Part shown: piece after piece, positions 14,379 to 25,789 of the stretch | How the letters are laid out: the number at the start of each line of letters is the position of its first letter | Numbering within the stretch: position 1 is the stretch's first letter | Assembly: GCF_030253575.1 (NCBI RefSeq) | Contig: NC_080559.1 | Coordinates: 10,843,501 to 10,907,500 of the forward strand | DNA from: Rhododendron vialii | Lineage: Eukaryota > Streptophyta > Magnoliopsida > Ericales > Ericaceae | Length of the DNA stretch: 64,000 bases | Reading direction: 5' to 3' | Notes under the pieces: generated by a model | Databases searched by the model: none | The model's input: the letters and a program-made list of their open reading frames with translations, nothing else | What the model was told of the DNA's origin: nothing | Position numbers and translations under genes: made by a program

Positions 14379-15497
14379 GCGATCATTAAACCCCAGTATG
14401 TTGATTACATCCCAAAAGCAGTGCAAGGGAATGTAGGGCATGTGCTCAAACAGAAAGATGAAAGAATGACTCTGCATTGATCTTGAACTGAATCAGGTAC
14501 TGGATCGTAACGTAGGGGATTTATCTGGTGGAGAGCTTCAGAGATTTGCTATTGCTGTCGTTGCCATACAGAATGCAGAGAGATACATGTTTTATGACCC
14601 CTCGAGTTACCTTGATGTAAAACAGAGGCTTAAAGCTGCCCAATGCCTAACAGGTATATGTTGTCTTGATTTCTGATTAATCTTAATGTTTCAAAGATAT
14701 CTTCTTGTATAAAGTTGAAATCTGTATTCGAATTTCAGTTATGTAATATTGTCGTGGAGCATGACCTCAGCGTCCTAGATTACTTGTTGCCTTGTTGGAC
14801 TTCATTTGCTGCCTTTATGGGAAGCCTGGTGCATATGGGGTTGTTACCCTTCCTTGAATCTCTTACTTTTAAGGTAAATTGGTCACATTCTTGTTTTTGT
14901 AGTGCCCTAACATAATTTATATAGCACCCAGTGTTCACTTGTTTTTTATTCCCACAGTTTGCTGAAACTCCTCAAGAAAGTGCTGAGGAGATTGAAACTG
15001 AAACATATGCATGTTATGGTTACCCTACGATGACTAAGACTCAAGGAAACTTAAGGCTTCGAGTGGTGGAGGGTGAGTTTACCGATTCTCAAATTATTGT
15101 AATGTTGGGTGAGAATGTTACGGGAAGACAACATTCACCGGCATGCTGGTAAACTTTCTTTTTGTTTTGGTTTTCTACTCAATTCATAGCCAGGATTGTG
15201 TTGTGGTTTTACTGGCAAAATGTGCCGGCTTATTTACTGAAACTTGATGTCATAGAGGATTCTGATTTGGAGATACCTGAGTTTAATGTCTCCTACAAGC
15301 CCCAAAAGATCAGTCCAAAGTTTCAACATAGTGTCAGGCACTTGAGACATCAAAAAATACGTGATTCCTATATGCATCCCCAGTTTGTCTCCGACGTGCT
15401 GAAGCCTCTTCAGATTGAGCAGTTAATGGATCAAGAAGTTGTGAATCTTTCTGGTGGGGGGTTGCAAAGAGTTGCATTAACTCTGTTCCTTGAAAAG
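14379..15497 (+). pseudogene. ABCE/RLI (RNase L inhibitor-like) ribosome-recycling ATPase fragment
   Basis: Four exon-like blocks (14379-14653, 14739-14873, 14958-15148, about 15205-15497) match ABCE proteins, soluble twin-ATPases that split ribosomes after termination. Block 1 carries [19 protein letters not shown] and the first signature [15 protein letters not shown]. Block 2 has VVEHDLSVLDYL. Block 3 has FAETPQESAEEIE and EGEFTDSQIIVMLGEN, the second Walker A region. Block 4 has [17 protein letters not shown] and a second signature altered to LSGGGLQR. It is dead: block 1 has a frameshift near 14467 and its Walker B reads MFYDPSS where MFDEPSS is usual, and block 3 is shifted inside Walker A. 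The N-terminal Fe-S domain and the C-terminus are missing. Introns are retained. Plant RLI2 is known as an endogenous suppressor of RNA silencing; whether this fragment derives from RLI1 or RLI2 is unclear. Confidence 0.92.
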
Positions 15498-15610
15498 GTA
15501 TTCTTTCCTTACTGCAGCGTGCTGCACTGCAAAATATACAACTTCTGGTAATAATCTTGTTTATTTTCTCTTTATTTGTTTATGTCAACATATCTATCTC
15601 TTAACAACTT

Positions 15611-15730
15611 GGGAAAATGATGGCCAAGGATGTGTTTTGATAATTAATACTCGGCAAGGACATGCTGAGAACATTTGTTAATGCTGAAAATGTCCTTGGC
15701 GGGTATTAATTATCAAACCATCATTTTCCC
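15611..15730. mobile_element. Mutator-like MITE, 120 bp
   Basis: A 120-bp inverted repeat with termini GGGAAAATGATGG and CCATCATTTTCCC. It is flanked by a perfect 9-bp target duplication, TAACAACTT, at 15602-15610 and 15731-15739. The inner arms also pair (TGATAATTAATAC with GTATTAATTATCA), with a small extra loop on the left arm. Nine-base duplications and G-rich ends are typical of Mutator-like elements. It inserted just downstream of the last ABCE block. Confidence 0.88.
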
Positions 15731-15739
15731 TAACAACTT

Positions 15740-18092
15740 CTTTGTTCTAATGAACCAGATCTTTTGGTAAGTATTGAACCCTACTATGTGATAAATTAGT
15801 CAGTGGGCAAGATTTATGCCTTAATTGTTTTGGGATATAACTCCTCTATGCCTTGCATAATGATCGTGCATTTTTTTTCCATTCCATATAGAGGAAACAT
15901 TGCCACAAAAGTTGATATGATTTCACCATTTTCTGACAATTGGGAGAGCGCAAAAGTGATTAGTGTGTTAATTAACCCTAACACAAACATACATTATTAT
16001 TTGTCAGGTCCTTAATAAAGGCCCTTTATTTATTTTGATGGCGACCTTTTGGTTCTCGCGACTACGTTCCTCATTATCGGAGTTATATCCTCGATAACCT
16101 TACTGTTCATTGCCCTCTTTCATCCCTAGGGGTGGTTTATGTGGAGGCAAAGGTAACAGGTGGGTTCGATAGAAGGGCCATCGAGAGAGGTAAAGGTGAC
16201 ACTGGCACGCTCAAGGAGGGGGGAGAGTACCTTAGAAGGAACGGGGAGGAGTTGTTGGGTAGAGGCCCTTGTTCCTAACAAGGTGAGAACTACCAAAGTG
16301 AGAGAGTAGTGTGAGTACAAAATATCCAAAGACTAAGTTACCCTCACTCACTAACAGATAACCAAGTATGTTCTAGTAGAGAGGATGAGCATACATTGTA
16401 ATCAACATAGAGAGCAAAAGCGAAGTGGTGAACCTACTTTTTTTTTGCTAATTTGATGGGAAAATAAAACTTGTGTTTACTACAAAATGCGGAGCAGAAA
16501 ACTTAAAGTGGATATTTTGGTAGGTCTTTGGTTTTTACCAAGGTTGATCTCGTCCTTGAAATGCTTGTGAATTCTTTGTATCTGGAAGACTATTTTACTG
16601 GTAAATATTGATATTGCATTTAACATGCCTGGTACCTATCAAGCACCAGTACGGCAGTACGGGTTCAACATAGGCTACAGATGATGTGATACGGCAAATG
16701 GGCAAAGTGCAAGGAAACACGTTACAGGTACAGTTAATGTCAACATGCACTAGTTAATGTCAAACCTCTTGTGTTTATCTACCTTCTTGAGCAGGGGTTG
16801 ATGCATCCTCTGAAAAGTTTAAGCAATGTGCCTTAACTTATACTAGAATTGCTCTCCATGATAATTTGTTAGTTTGCTAGTCACTCTTTTTTTTTAATTG
16901 TTATTTCCGTAATTCACACTCCTTTTTTCTTTTTTCCATATAGGGTAATGTAACTGCAGGAGATGCATGGCCTTCTTCATTTATGGATGTCCCACCTCCA
17001 CTTATTATACTTAAATTTTTCATACTAGATTTTCTTTTGTGGGTATTTGGCCTTTGGGTATAAGAAAGTATCGTAAAGACAAATAGAGAACATATTGGAA
17101 TAAGAATTGGAAGGAAAAAGAATAGATATTTATATTACCAGTTAAGCATCTAGTACTAAAAAATGCTGGCGTATCGGAGCCATACCCATCAAAGTACTCA
17201 TCCCTTAACCACGGCGTGCTAGCGCCATACCTGGATGCTTGAAAATACCTGATGTTTTTGGTGCATCGGTTACGTACTTTGCTGTACCGTACCATACTAG
17301 TAACCCAGTACCGATAAGGCAATATTTACAGAGTACTCACGCTTCATAGCCTGGTATAAAGTTGTTGTTTTATGTGCATTAGCTCCCCTAAGTTAGATTT
17401 CTCACATCTGCCCATGCCCATTGGATTGTTGAGAGATATTGAATGTGTAATGATGATAATGCTATGCAATATGTCTGGTATCTTCTCTTCATTTTTCTTA
17501 TGTGGGTTGTTATCTAATGACCTATTTGCATAATGAGATTCAAATTCAGCTATCTAGCTCAGTAGACTCTTGCACTTCTATGTGGTACAGAGTTGAGGTT
17601 TCAATGGAAAATATCTGGTAACTAAGTTCATGATATCTAGTAAAATCTCTTGGATGCTGGCAGTTTGAAGAACGAGTTCATCGTTATTGCTTAGCTACAT
17701 TGCCGAGAGGCCCACAACAATGGGTTTTGTTATTCAATAGCCCTTTTGTGTGCTGCAACTTGCGTCATATTGAATTGATGATGACAATAATTGATGTTCC
17801 TAGGTAATATGTTTAGCATCCGCCCCTCCGTGATTATCAGTTTGGTGGTTGTGTTGGGCGGCATAATATCAAATGGCTTATTGGTGCAATTTGGTTCAAC
17901 ATTTAAGTCATCTAGCTGAATGGATGCTTGTTACTTTCTTTTGTGAACTGGGGCTCCTATATTTTAGTTTTCACGTAGTAGCTTTGTTATTGGTTTCAAT
18001 GCAAAACATGTAGTAATGGAACTCAAAAATATGTATTCTTTTGCTTGTTGATATCACAGCGGGGAGCTCTGGCTGCTCACTTCAATCTAAGG
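15740..18092. other. Spacer between the ABCE and MOM1 fragments
   Basis: No recognisable exon. The stretch 16,130-16,330 is less AT-rich than its surroundings and may be an unclassified old repeat. The remainder looks like degraded intron or intergenic DNA. The last bases before 18,093 probably represent MOM1-like 5' UTR. Confidence 0.4.
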
Positions 18093-18985
18093 ATGGCAAA
18101 TGACACACGATCTAGTCGGGGAAGTAAGGACGATGAGAATAATTGTTCAATAAAGAAACCTGTTAGCATTAAGGGGTCATCTACTTCGGGCTCTGCAATG
18201 ATGGATACCTCTGGTTTTAGAAAGTCAATTAGGGAGATGCCATTGCAGAAACAAATGAGCTCAAGCCCTTCAACGAGAAGTGGGTCTGAGCACCTTGACA
18301 GACCGACACCAACAACTTTTGCAGTTAAGAGGAAATCTGAGATTGTTGAGTGACAGGATGCCTAGTCCTTTGAGGAGGTCTGATAGGGGGTAAGGAACAC
18401 GCATCATTGGGTTGTTCATGTTCAATGAGATCTGAGAAGGGGTCTGGTTCACCAGATGATAGAAGGAAAAAGTTAAAGTCAGAGGAGAGTGTGAAACAGT
18501 TGATGCGAGATTCTATGGAAACTAGCAGAAGAGAGAAAATTTCTCCACATACTAATGGTCGTACTTATACGAGCTTAATTAAGCTAAAGAGGAGAAGAGA
18601 TACTGACCCAGATAGCTATGTTTTTATTTTGTTTAGTATTCTCTTATATTTATATAGTTGTACAATCCCCGTTCAAAAAAAAAAAAAAAAAAATGTACGA
18701 TGCATTCTCCGTTTTAATTAACATTCTCAGGGTTTTTTTGTATCTTTGGTCATTACTATGTTTTATTCTCATGTTACAGATTTCAATGAGGAGCTACAAA
18801 GGCCAGAAGCAATCTCTAAGATTGATAGCAGTTATTGTGAAGGTGGTGTTTCCAAGCCAGTGGATGATAGAGAGGATGGGGGTGAGAATCGTACCTCTCG
18901 TGTGGACGCTGCCGCTCCACCATTGTCCAAGTGTAAAAGGGACTATATTGCTGGAACTCATGTCCCATGTTCCGAAAGGCTAAGG

Positions 18986-20292
18986 TATTTGTTGTTTTAG
19001 GTGTCTTTCTTTTTTTCCCAAGCCATGCAAGTCTGCCAATATTTTACAAAATGCTAGATTGGATTCCCATAGTTTCCTCATGTTTATAAGGGCATGCGGG
19101 TGTTAGATTATGGGATGATCTAGGAATTGTAGAAAATAAGGGCCATCCAAGACTAGCCGTCACAAAATTGTATTCATGTCTGAATTTCTCCTGCGCTACC
19201 ATCCTTTTTCGGTGATTATGTAAAACTTGCCTAATGGTGCAACATCTGTAATCAGGTTGTATAGAAATTACCCAGAGAATAAGTCAACCTTTGCAACAAA
19301 AGTCAGCTCTTGTAGTCAAGAGCCAATGATGGAAGGAACAAATTAAGGACATCAATAATCTCTGAATCAGCATTTCAAACCCTCGCTATTATACGGGTTC
19401 ATGTTCCTCCAAATGAAACCTCATTACAGACCTGTATGTCATCATCCAAGCCCTCCCCATCCTTTTTGGAATAGCAGACACGTCCCAACACTTGTACTTA
19501 TGGAGCAACGAATCTTTCATACAAGGAAAGTATACTCAGCAACTATGTAAAACTGCAAGTCTTAAAAGCCGTAGTCTATACAAAGAACTTCATCAGAAGG
19601 TCATACTTTCTGGTACTCTTATAGGGAATGCCCGTTCTAGATAATAGGATGAGAAATTGTAATTCAATGTCTCCCAGCCTTGTCTTTTCTTCTTAACTCA
19701 TCCTCTGTTGGTAGAAAACTCCCGCCCATAAGAAGCTCAAGAAAGTAATCACCGCCTCAACACTGTCCTGAAAATGGAACTTATGATGATTGATCTTTTG
19801 ACATAGAGGTTGTTTATAAGTGAACTTTTTTATTGCATTTTTTGTAGCCAATTTGAATTTATTGAAACCTAGAAGAAGTTCAACCGGTAATACTTTTTTA
19901 CTTCAGTTACTTTCCCCTTCGGCTTTTTGACCTATAGTCTGGTACGTCACATTATTCGGTAAAGAAAGCCATACTAATTTCCTGACATAACAGGACAAGA
20001 GTTTCATGCATGTGCAAAGACGTGCAAGAAGCACATGGAGTTATTGGCAATTGCTGATAGTCGTGTCACAGTGGGTTTGCCATATGTTAGACAACCTGTG
20101 GTCAGTGTGGTGTATATAAGCACCAGTTCTCAAATCAGTTAAATACAAAGTTACTGATTTCATTGTTCTGCGAATGCCTAATTTAAGATATGGATACATA
20201 ATAGGGTGTTATAGAAAATATTGAGTCTTTACTAGTTTGAAGGAAATGTACAATCTTACCATTATGGAAAGTTTTAAATTATTGACTCTCTT
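18986..20292. other. Non-coding region inside the MOM1-like pseudogene
   Basis: This is where the central part of MOM1 would be expected. I find no SNF2 motif in it. The segment 19,240-19,520 has a few short open stretches on either strand, but I recognise no family. A deletion with filler DNA is the simplest reading. Confidence 0.4.
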
Positions 20293-20693
20293 TGTAACGT
20301 CCCAAGCAGACCATAGGCCCAGTTCCTTGATTATAATTCACAAGCCACACCACATGGCCAAAAAGGCTTAAGCCTAAGGTATTAGTTGTAGCCCACAAGG
20401 TTTGTTATATGCCCAAGATCATCCATGTAGACTTCTGATGTGGGACGGGGTTGAGCACTAAAATCACCAAACCAAATCCAAAGTCCAAGGCCCACATGGT
20501 CGTGTACACGGATTGCTTTGATACCACCTGCAACGCCTCAAGCAGACCACTGGCCCAATACCTTGATTTTGATTCACAAGCCACACCACATGACCCAGAA
20601 GGCTTAAGCCCAAGGTAGTAGTAGTAGCCCACAAGGTTTGTTATATGCCCAAGATCATCCATGTAGACTACCGATGTGGGACGGGGTGTTACA
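20293..20693 (-). mobile_element. TRIM retrotransposon, complete, 401 bp
   Basis: Two direct repeats of 165 bp each, 20293-20457 and 20529-20693, flank a 71-bp core. On the minus strand the LTR starts TGTAACACCCCGTCCCACAT. Two bases inside the minus-strand 5' LTR lies TGGTATCAAAGC (20515-20526), a primer binding site for initiator tRNA-Met with one mismatch to TGGTATCAGAGC. There is no coding capacity, so it is a terminal-repeat retrotransposon in miniature that moved with proteins supplied by other elements. No clean 5-bp target duplication is visible. The LTRs differ at several positions, so the insertion is not very recent. Confidence 0.88.
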
Positions 20694-21904
20694 CTTGTAG
20701 AAAAAAAAAAAAGAAACAATGGTAGTAAACTGCTAGTCTAAAATTAACATAGAATAGGCGTCTCCTTTTCCTACGGGTTGATTGTATCAGGTTCTAGGTG
20801 GGCATGTATGAAGATGTAAACAGACTTTTGTTGGTGCTTGTTATATCACTTGTTTACTGATGAACGCGACTCAGCTGCTTTTACATTTATGCATGACAAT
20901 GAATCGCTTTTATCCCAAGATAGGGGCCAAAGATGCAGAAACAATCCAGAGGTTGGAAATCATGAACTTGGAAAGAAATGCGACAAGGTGGTGAACGATA
21001 GTGCTGATCTGGCCTCTTCAAGATCCAGACTAAGGGAAGGTCCTGGAGATGAGAGAGGTAAATGGAAGAAATGTATTCCATTTTTAGTTTACTGTTTTTT
21101 TAGAAAAGAAAATAGCTGTATTGCTGTCGTGGTACCTATGTTTTAAGCTTTCAGGTGGCTTGTCTTAATACTGCAGGAGATTCTGGTGTGCCAGTCAATA
21201 AAGTTTCGCAACTTCTACCTCTTCCTTTTCCTCTGAGGTTACCTCATCGTCACCTACTTACCTGAAGTTCACATGGTTAAGTCAGAGGAAGAAACAGGAT
21301 TGTCTGATATGCAAAAAACATTTCATGTTCTTCTGAATCCTGAGATTCCCAAACTCTGAAATTCTGCAGCTTTCGGTATGTATCTCGTGCTTCTTTTACT
21401 TAGTTTTGTTTATACTATCACTTTCACCACTTAATGCTCTTTTCTCTTTCTCTCCACTCCTTCCACTTTGTTTTTATTTTGGTGGTAGTTTTGCTATGAC
21501 GGAAATATGAATTTATGAAATCCTCCTTAAGGTTTATCTCAGTGGGAAAAGCTGCTACATGTTTTCATCAAACTCATCCCCTAATGCCTCGATAAATTAC
21601 AAAACATGGTTAATATTTAACTCTTCAGTATCATGTATATGATATCATGCTCCTGAGCATGTCCATTGACAATGTTAAGATTCACAACAATTTAGCTCCA
21701 GTATATGTGCTGCAAATCTTCTATGGTAAAAAATTCCCGTTGATGTCCAATTATAATAGAACTTTGCAACAATGATTGTCACCCTACCCTCGTAACTTTA
21801 TTATTTGTCTTAAAAAGTCAGTTTGTTGATTATGTCTGCGTACTTTGATATGCAAACATATTACTGATCTCATAGCGTAGTTGCAAGTCTAGTGGACAAG
21901 TGGA

Positions 21905-22034
21905 TAAAACCAGCTATCTACCCAAGTGGTAAGGGCGTTCAAGGAAGTTCATGGGGTTGGGAGCTCGACTCCCAATCCCCACTCCCCCAAATGTTAAAAC
22001 TAAGGTTCTTAGCTGATCGAAAAAGAAGAAGAAT
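21905..22034 (+). mobile_element. tRNA-derived SINE, probable
   Basis: A tRNA-like head carries a box A-like CCCAAGTGGTAAGGGC and a box B-like GGGAGCTCGACTCCC. It is followed by a short body and an A-rich end near GAAAAAGAAGAAGAA. The layout fits a plant SINE; I cannot mark its target duplication. Confidence 0.55.
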
Positions 22035-23433
22035 GTGGCAATGATGTCCTGCACCTGTTTATACATTGCATATTGTACCCTCTGACTCTGTGCTTTTGAT
22101 TGTAAGTGCAGGAAGATGTCAAGGTTATGGTTAGAAGGTTTCTTGAATACGTTGTGGGATAATTATCAAGTGAATAGGGAACCGATATCAATATTACAGG
22201 CTTTCCAGATATCTCTGGTTAGTATCTGTCTGCTACTAGTACTATCACACTATGTCAAATGGTTATATGTGCATAACTACTTAAGCCATTTTCTTGTTTT
22301 GGAAACTATAGCGTCATTTTGTGGCCTTTTTCCAGTGACTCCATATTGGATTGGATATAAAAATTGTCATATAAAAATGCTACAGTGCATGGCATCTGTC
22401 ATCTTGTTTATCTGTAGTACTTTATGAGGAAGTAAAATGAAAATGATTTTGCTTGTATTTTTCTGCTAGAGGTCTTGCAAAATAGTCAAGCATGAGAATA
22501 ACTGTCTTGCATGTACGTAGTTGTATGTTTGGGACTTCCTTTTTCCCTTAAAACCGTTGTCATGTCATATTTCAGTGTTGGATCGCGGCTTCATTGCGGG
22601 AATGTGAAATTGATAAGAAGGAATCACTTGCCTCAGCAAAGCAACACTTGAACTTTGGCTGCACTGAGGAAGAGGCAAACCATATGCATTCAAAGTTGCG
22701 ACTGGTGAAGAAAAGATTCAAAGTAGCAGTCCACGATTTTGCCTCAGATCGACTCATTTCAAAACAAGAACAGGTGCCAAATCGTGAAAAAAAGAAGAAA
22801 GAACTGTCGAAATCTATCAAGTGGATGGAGAAAAAACGTTACAAGAAGATCATGAAGCTCAGTCTCAAGCACCAGGAGGAAATTCAAGAGTTCAACAAAC
22901 CGTGGGAGGAGGACAGTGCAAAATTGAAGAAAGATTACATGGTGGATTTGGCAATTATTCGGTCGATACACAGTAATGATCCAGTGAGATCAGAAAAGCT
23001 GAAGAGAAGAGAAGAAAAATATGTGAAGGAACTTCAAGAACTTGAGCACCGTAAAGGAATGCTTCTTGGAAAACTTGAGGCAGATCATTTGGCTGAAATG
23101 AATAGGGTGATGCAAAAGGCAGAGATTTCTTTGCAGGATTTGAAGTCCTGGGCTCAAACTGAATTATATGGTGCTCCATCGAGTGAAGCTGCAGCTCAAT
23201 GTGTCCCAGACGAAGTGGTTGTTGGTAGTGAGTTTGTAGAAATTCTGAGCCCTGATGTAGAGTCCAATAGGGAGCCTGATCAAATAGAAGACTTGGATGT
23301 TTCAGTCCTGGATCCTTTGGCAATTCAGAATGATGCTGCTGTCAGCCCCACCAATGTTGGCTCACTTGAAGAATCATCTTTGTGCCAGCCAGTCGATACT
23401 TTAGCTCAAGCTAGTTCATCGCCACAGATTTCG

Positions 23434-23971
23434 GTATGTAGTTTGCTTTTGGATTTCTGTTTGACAATTTTATAACCACCTTTGGTATTATTTTATGCAG
23501 TATTAATCAATATGAAAATTTTGTTTCTCATGACTTCTCAAGATGTTACAGTGGTAGGGCTTGTTTACGGTATGAATAATGTCGGCTGATGGAATATTTA
23601 TTATGGAGTTGAAAGTGATTTTAAAGAATCCAAAGGAGACTCGTATGTTGTGTATCTTGGGTTTTTTTTACATAATATTTCAGTAGTTACATGATCAGCT
23701 TTTGATTTCGCTTAAATGTTGAGATTCTAACTATTGCTCTCTCTTTCTCATGAATTCTTTGGACATGCATCTTTATTTTCTTTCTCCGATCTCCTTGGTT
23801 TCTTCAAGTGCAGAATCTGCAGATGTAGTGTGAACTGTGAAGCCGTTTTCAGGTAAGCCCCCCAATAACGGTTGTATTTATCGATTGCCATATCAATGAT
23901 CGGGTCTAACTTTGTTAGAACCAAGGGTGTTGGTCTTTGAATAAGATGAACTGATTTTAGAACGAAGTTAA
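23434..23971. other. Spacer after the last MOM1-like exon
   Basis: Begins with the GTATGT donor of the last exon. No further exon is supported before the LTR element. The last five bases, GTTAA, are its target duplication. Confidence 0.5.
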
Positions 23972-25357
23972 TGTTAGATTTATTGGAGGGTTCCAACCTA
24001 AAACCAATTGGCATTAGGTGGAGTAGCCTCTAGAATATATTAACCAAGCTTAGGTGGCTTAGATGAGCGATGTGGGACAAGTCTAACACTTCCCCTCACG
24101 TGCAGCCCGGATGCAGGTGGAGGTGACAAACCAGGAGCTGACTGATTGACTCGGGCGACAAAGATGATTAGGTCGTTTCCGTACCAAAAATAATTAATAA
24201 AACGAAACAATTACTACTTCTCAAATGAATAGTGATAAGTATTCCGAGTATCGCTCCACAGGGATTATAAGGCTGAGTTGCAGTTATTTCAATTATTAAT
24301 CTGAGAAAAAGATTGATTGATTGTTGGTTTCTTAAAACTATTGAACTGAAATTAAAGATGATAGAAAAGCAGGAAAAGAATTGATGGAAAAAAGTTCTAG
24401 GGTTTCGAATCCACTCTTCCCCCTCGTAACCTAAATATGTTTCGATTACAGGTCAACTATTCGAATCAATCCGGATACCGTAGGATTGCAAGCCCTAGCG
24501 ATATCTCCTAAAAATAATTTATGAATCACCAATCGGCATGGACTCTCTCCGCCTAGCACGACTCGTCTTACCAGCACGACTCGTCTTACGTAGTATAATC
24601 CATCTAACCAGTTATCACAAAACAATTAAAACCGTTGTACGAACGTGCATAAAACCTAGGAAATTATACACGAGATTTGATGGAAAGAATTAATCTTATA
24701 AATAAATCTTTGTTCATACAACCATGATCTGAATAATAAAACCTAAATCAAAACATAGAAATTATTACTCAGAGTTCGAGCTTCATTTACACCCTAGAAG
24801 AGGGTTTAGCCGGCCATCAGAAGAAGTGAATCGGATGATTTTGATTTTTCTACTCGAAGCCGAGGCCTCGTCGCTCGTCCAATTTCCTGTTCCCCTAAAA
24901 GCTGACTGCCGAAGGCAATGAGTTTCAGTTGTTTAAATAGGGTTTTAATGAACTAATCGCATGAAGGCCCTTCAAACTTCGCGTATTAATTAGTTGACAC
25001 TCCAGCTTTGAGTAATTCCGTATTTTGACCTCGTAGTTCTTTCAAATCACGTTAATCTTGGGCAATGAGCTCGAGCAACCTATAAACAAAATAAAAGCAA
25101 AAGCAATATCAAGAAACAAATATAAATAACTAACAAGTGTAGTTTGAAGAGCCAAAATATCAATATTTCGGCACTTATCAAGAGATGACAGAGACTTTCC
25201 CACGAGAGGTGAGGCCACCCAAGACCTAGCTCTGATACCATGTTAGATTTCTTGGAGGATTCCAACCTAAAACCAATTGGCAATAGGTGGAGTAGCCTCT
25301 AGAATATATTAACCAAGCTTAGGTGGCTTAGATGAGCGATGTGGGACAAGTCTAATA
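23972..25357 (-). mobile_element. Non-autonomous TRIM-like LTR element, 1,386 bp
   Basis: Two 117-bp direct repeats, 23972-24088 and 25241-25357, are flanked by a perfect 5-bp duplication GTTAA (23967-23971 and 25358-25362). On the minus strand the LTR reads TGTTAGACTTGTCCCACATC. Directly inside its 5' LTR is TGGTATCAGAGC (25229-25240), an exact initiator tRNA-Met primer site. Directly before its 3' LTR is GTGAGGGGAAG, a polypurine tract. The 1,152-bp core encodes no gag or pol, so mobilisation in trans is inferred. All the hallmarks of reverse-transcribed insertion are present. Confidence 0.93.
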
Positions 25358-25789
25358 GTTAACACGAAAACAAAAAACTGTCTATTCACGAATAGTCACG
25401 TGGGTCTTTGAATAGGTATATCGGTATATGTATATATGGATATAAATTGTTCGTTAAAATACATGTTTAGTAGATTGAAGGTAGTGAGTTTGTAAACTGA
25501 TACTTTATGATACATTTTCAGGAGCAAATTTGCTGTTTACCAAGATTTATGCAATTTTGCTAATTAATAACCATGGCTAACTATTGATAGCCCATGCTAA
25601 ACATTGCTTGAGAAATTGATGGCTTGAAATGATTACTCAAGTCACCACATTAAAGGTTGAGGAATTTTTTGAATATCATGGTGTTCAGTTGAGCAATCCA
25701 ATGGATGACATCATCTAATAGTAATTAAGTAGCTCATATGTGTGATGCAATCATGTGAACTTCACAGTTATGGCGAATGGCGAAGCTAA

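Larger units (their letters stand above)
18093..23433 (+). pseudogene. MOM1-like transcriptional silencing factor, degenerate
   Basis: The start ATG at 18093 opens a MOM1-type N-terminus (MANDTRSSRGSKDDENN, then KRKSEIVE, MPSPLRRSDRG, EESVKQL). After a gap, a downstream region matches the block after the helicase remnant of MOM1: RRFLEYVV, NREPISILQAFQISL, CWIAASLRECEIDKKESL and KQHLNFGCTEEEANHM. Exons with clear borders include 22112-22217 and 22576-23433. MOM1 is a plant nuclear protein needed for transcriptional gene silencing. This copy is not functional: a stop at 18351 with frameshift, a second stop at the end of SDRG, a one-base insertion near 22158, and no SNF2-like ATPase region between the N-terminal block and the 20.8-kb block. 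It hosts a TRIM (20.3 kb) and a SINE (21.9 kb). Confidence 0.88.

Noticed and set aside
20405..20719. Minus-strand open frame of 104 codons
   Set aside because: It runs through both LTRs of the TRIM and repeats its own sequence; no gene is there.
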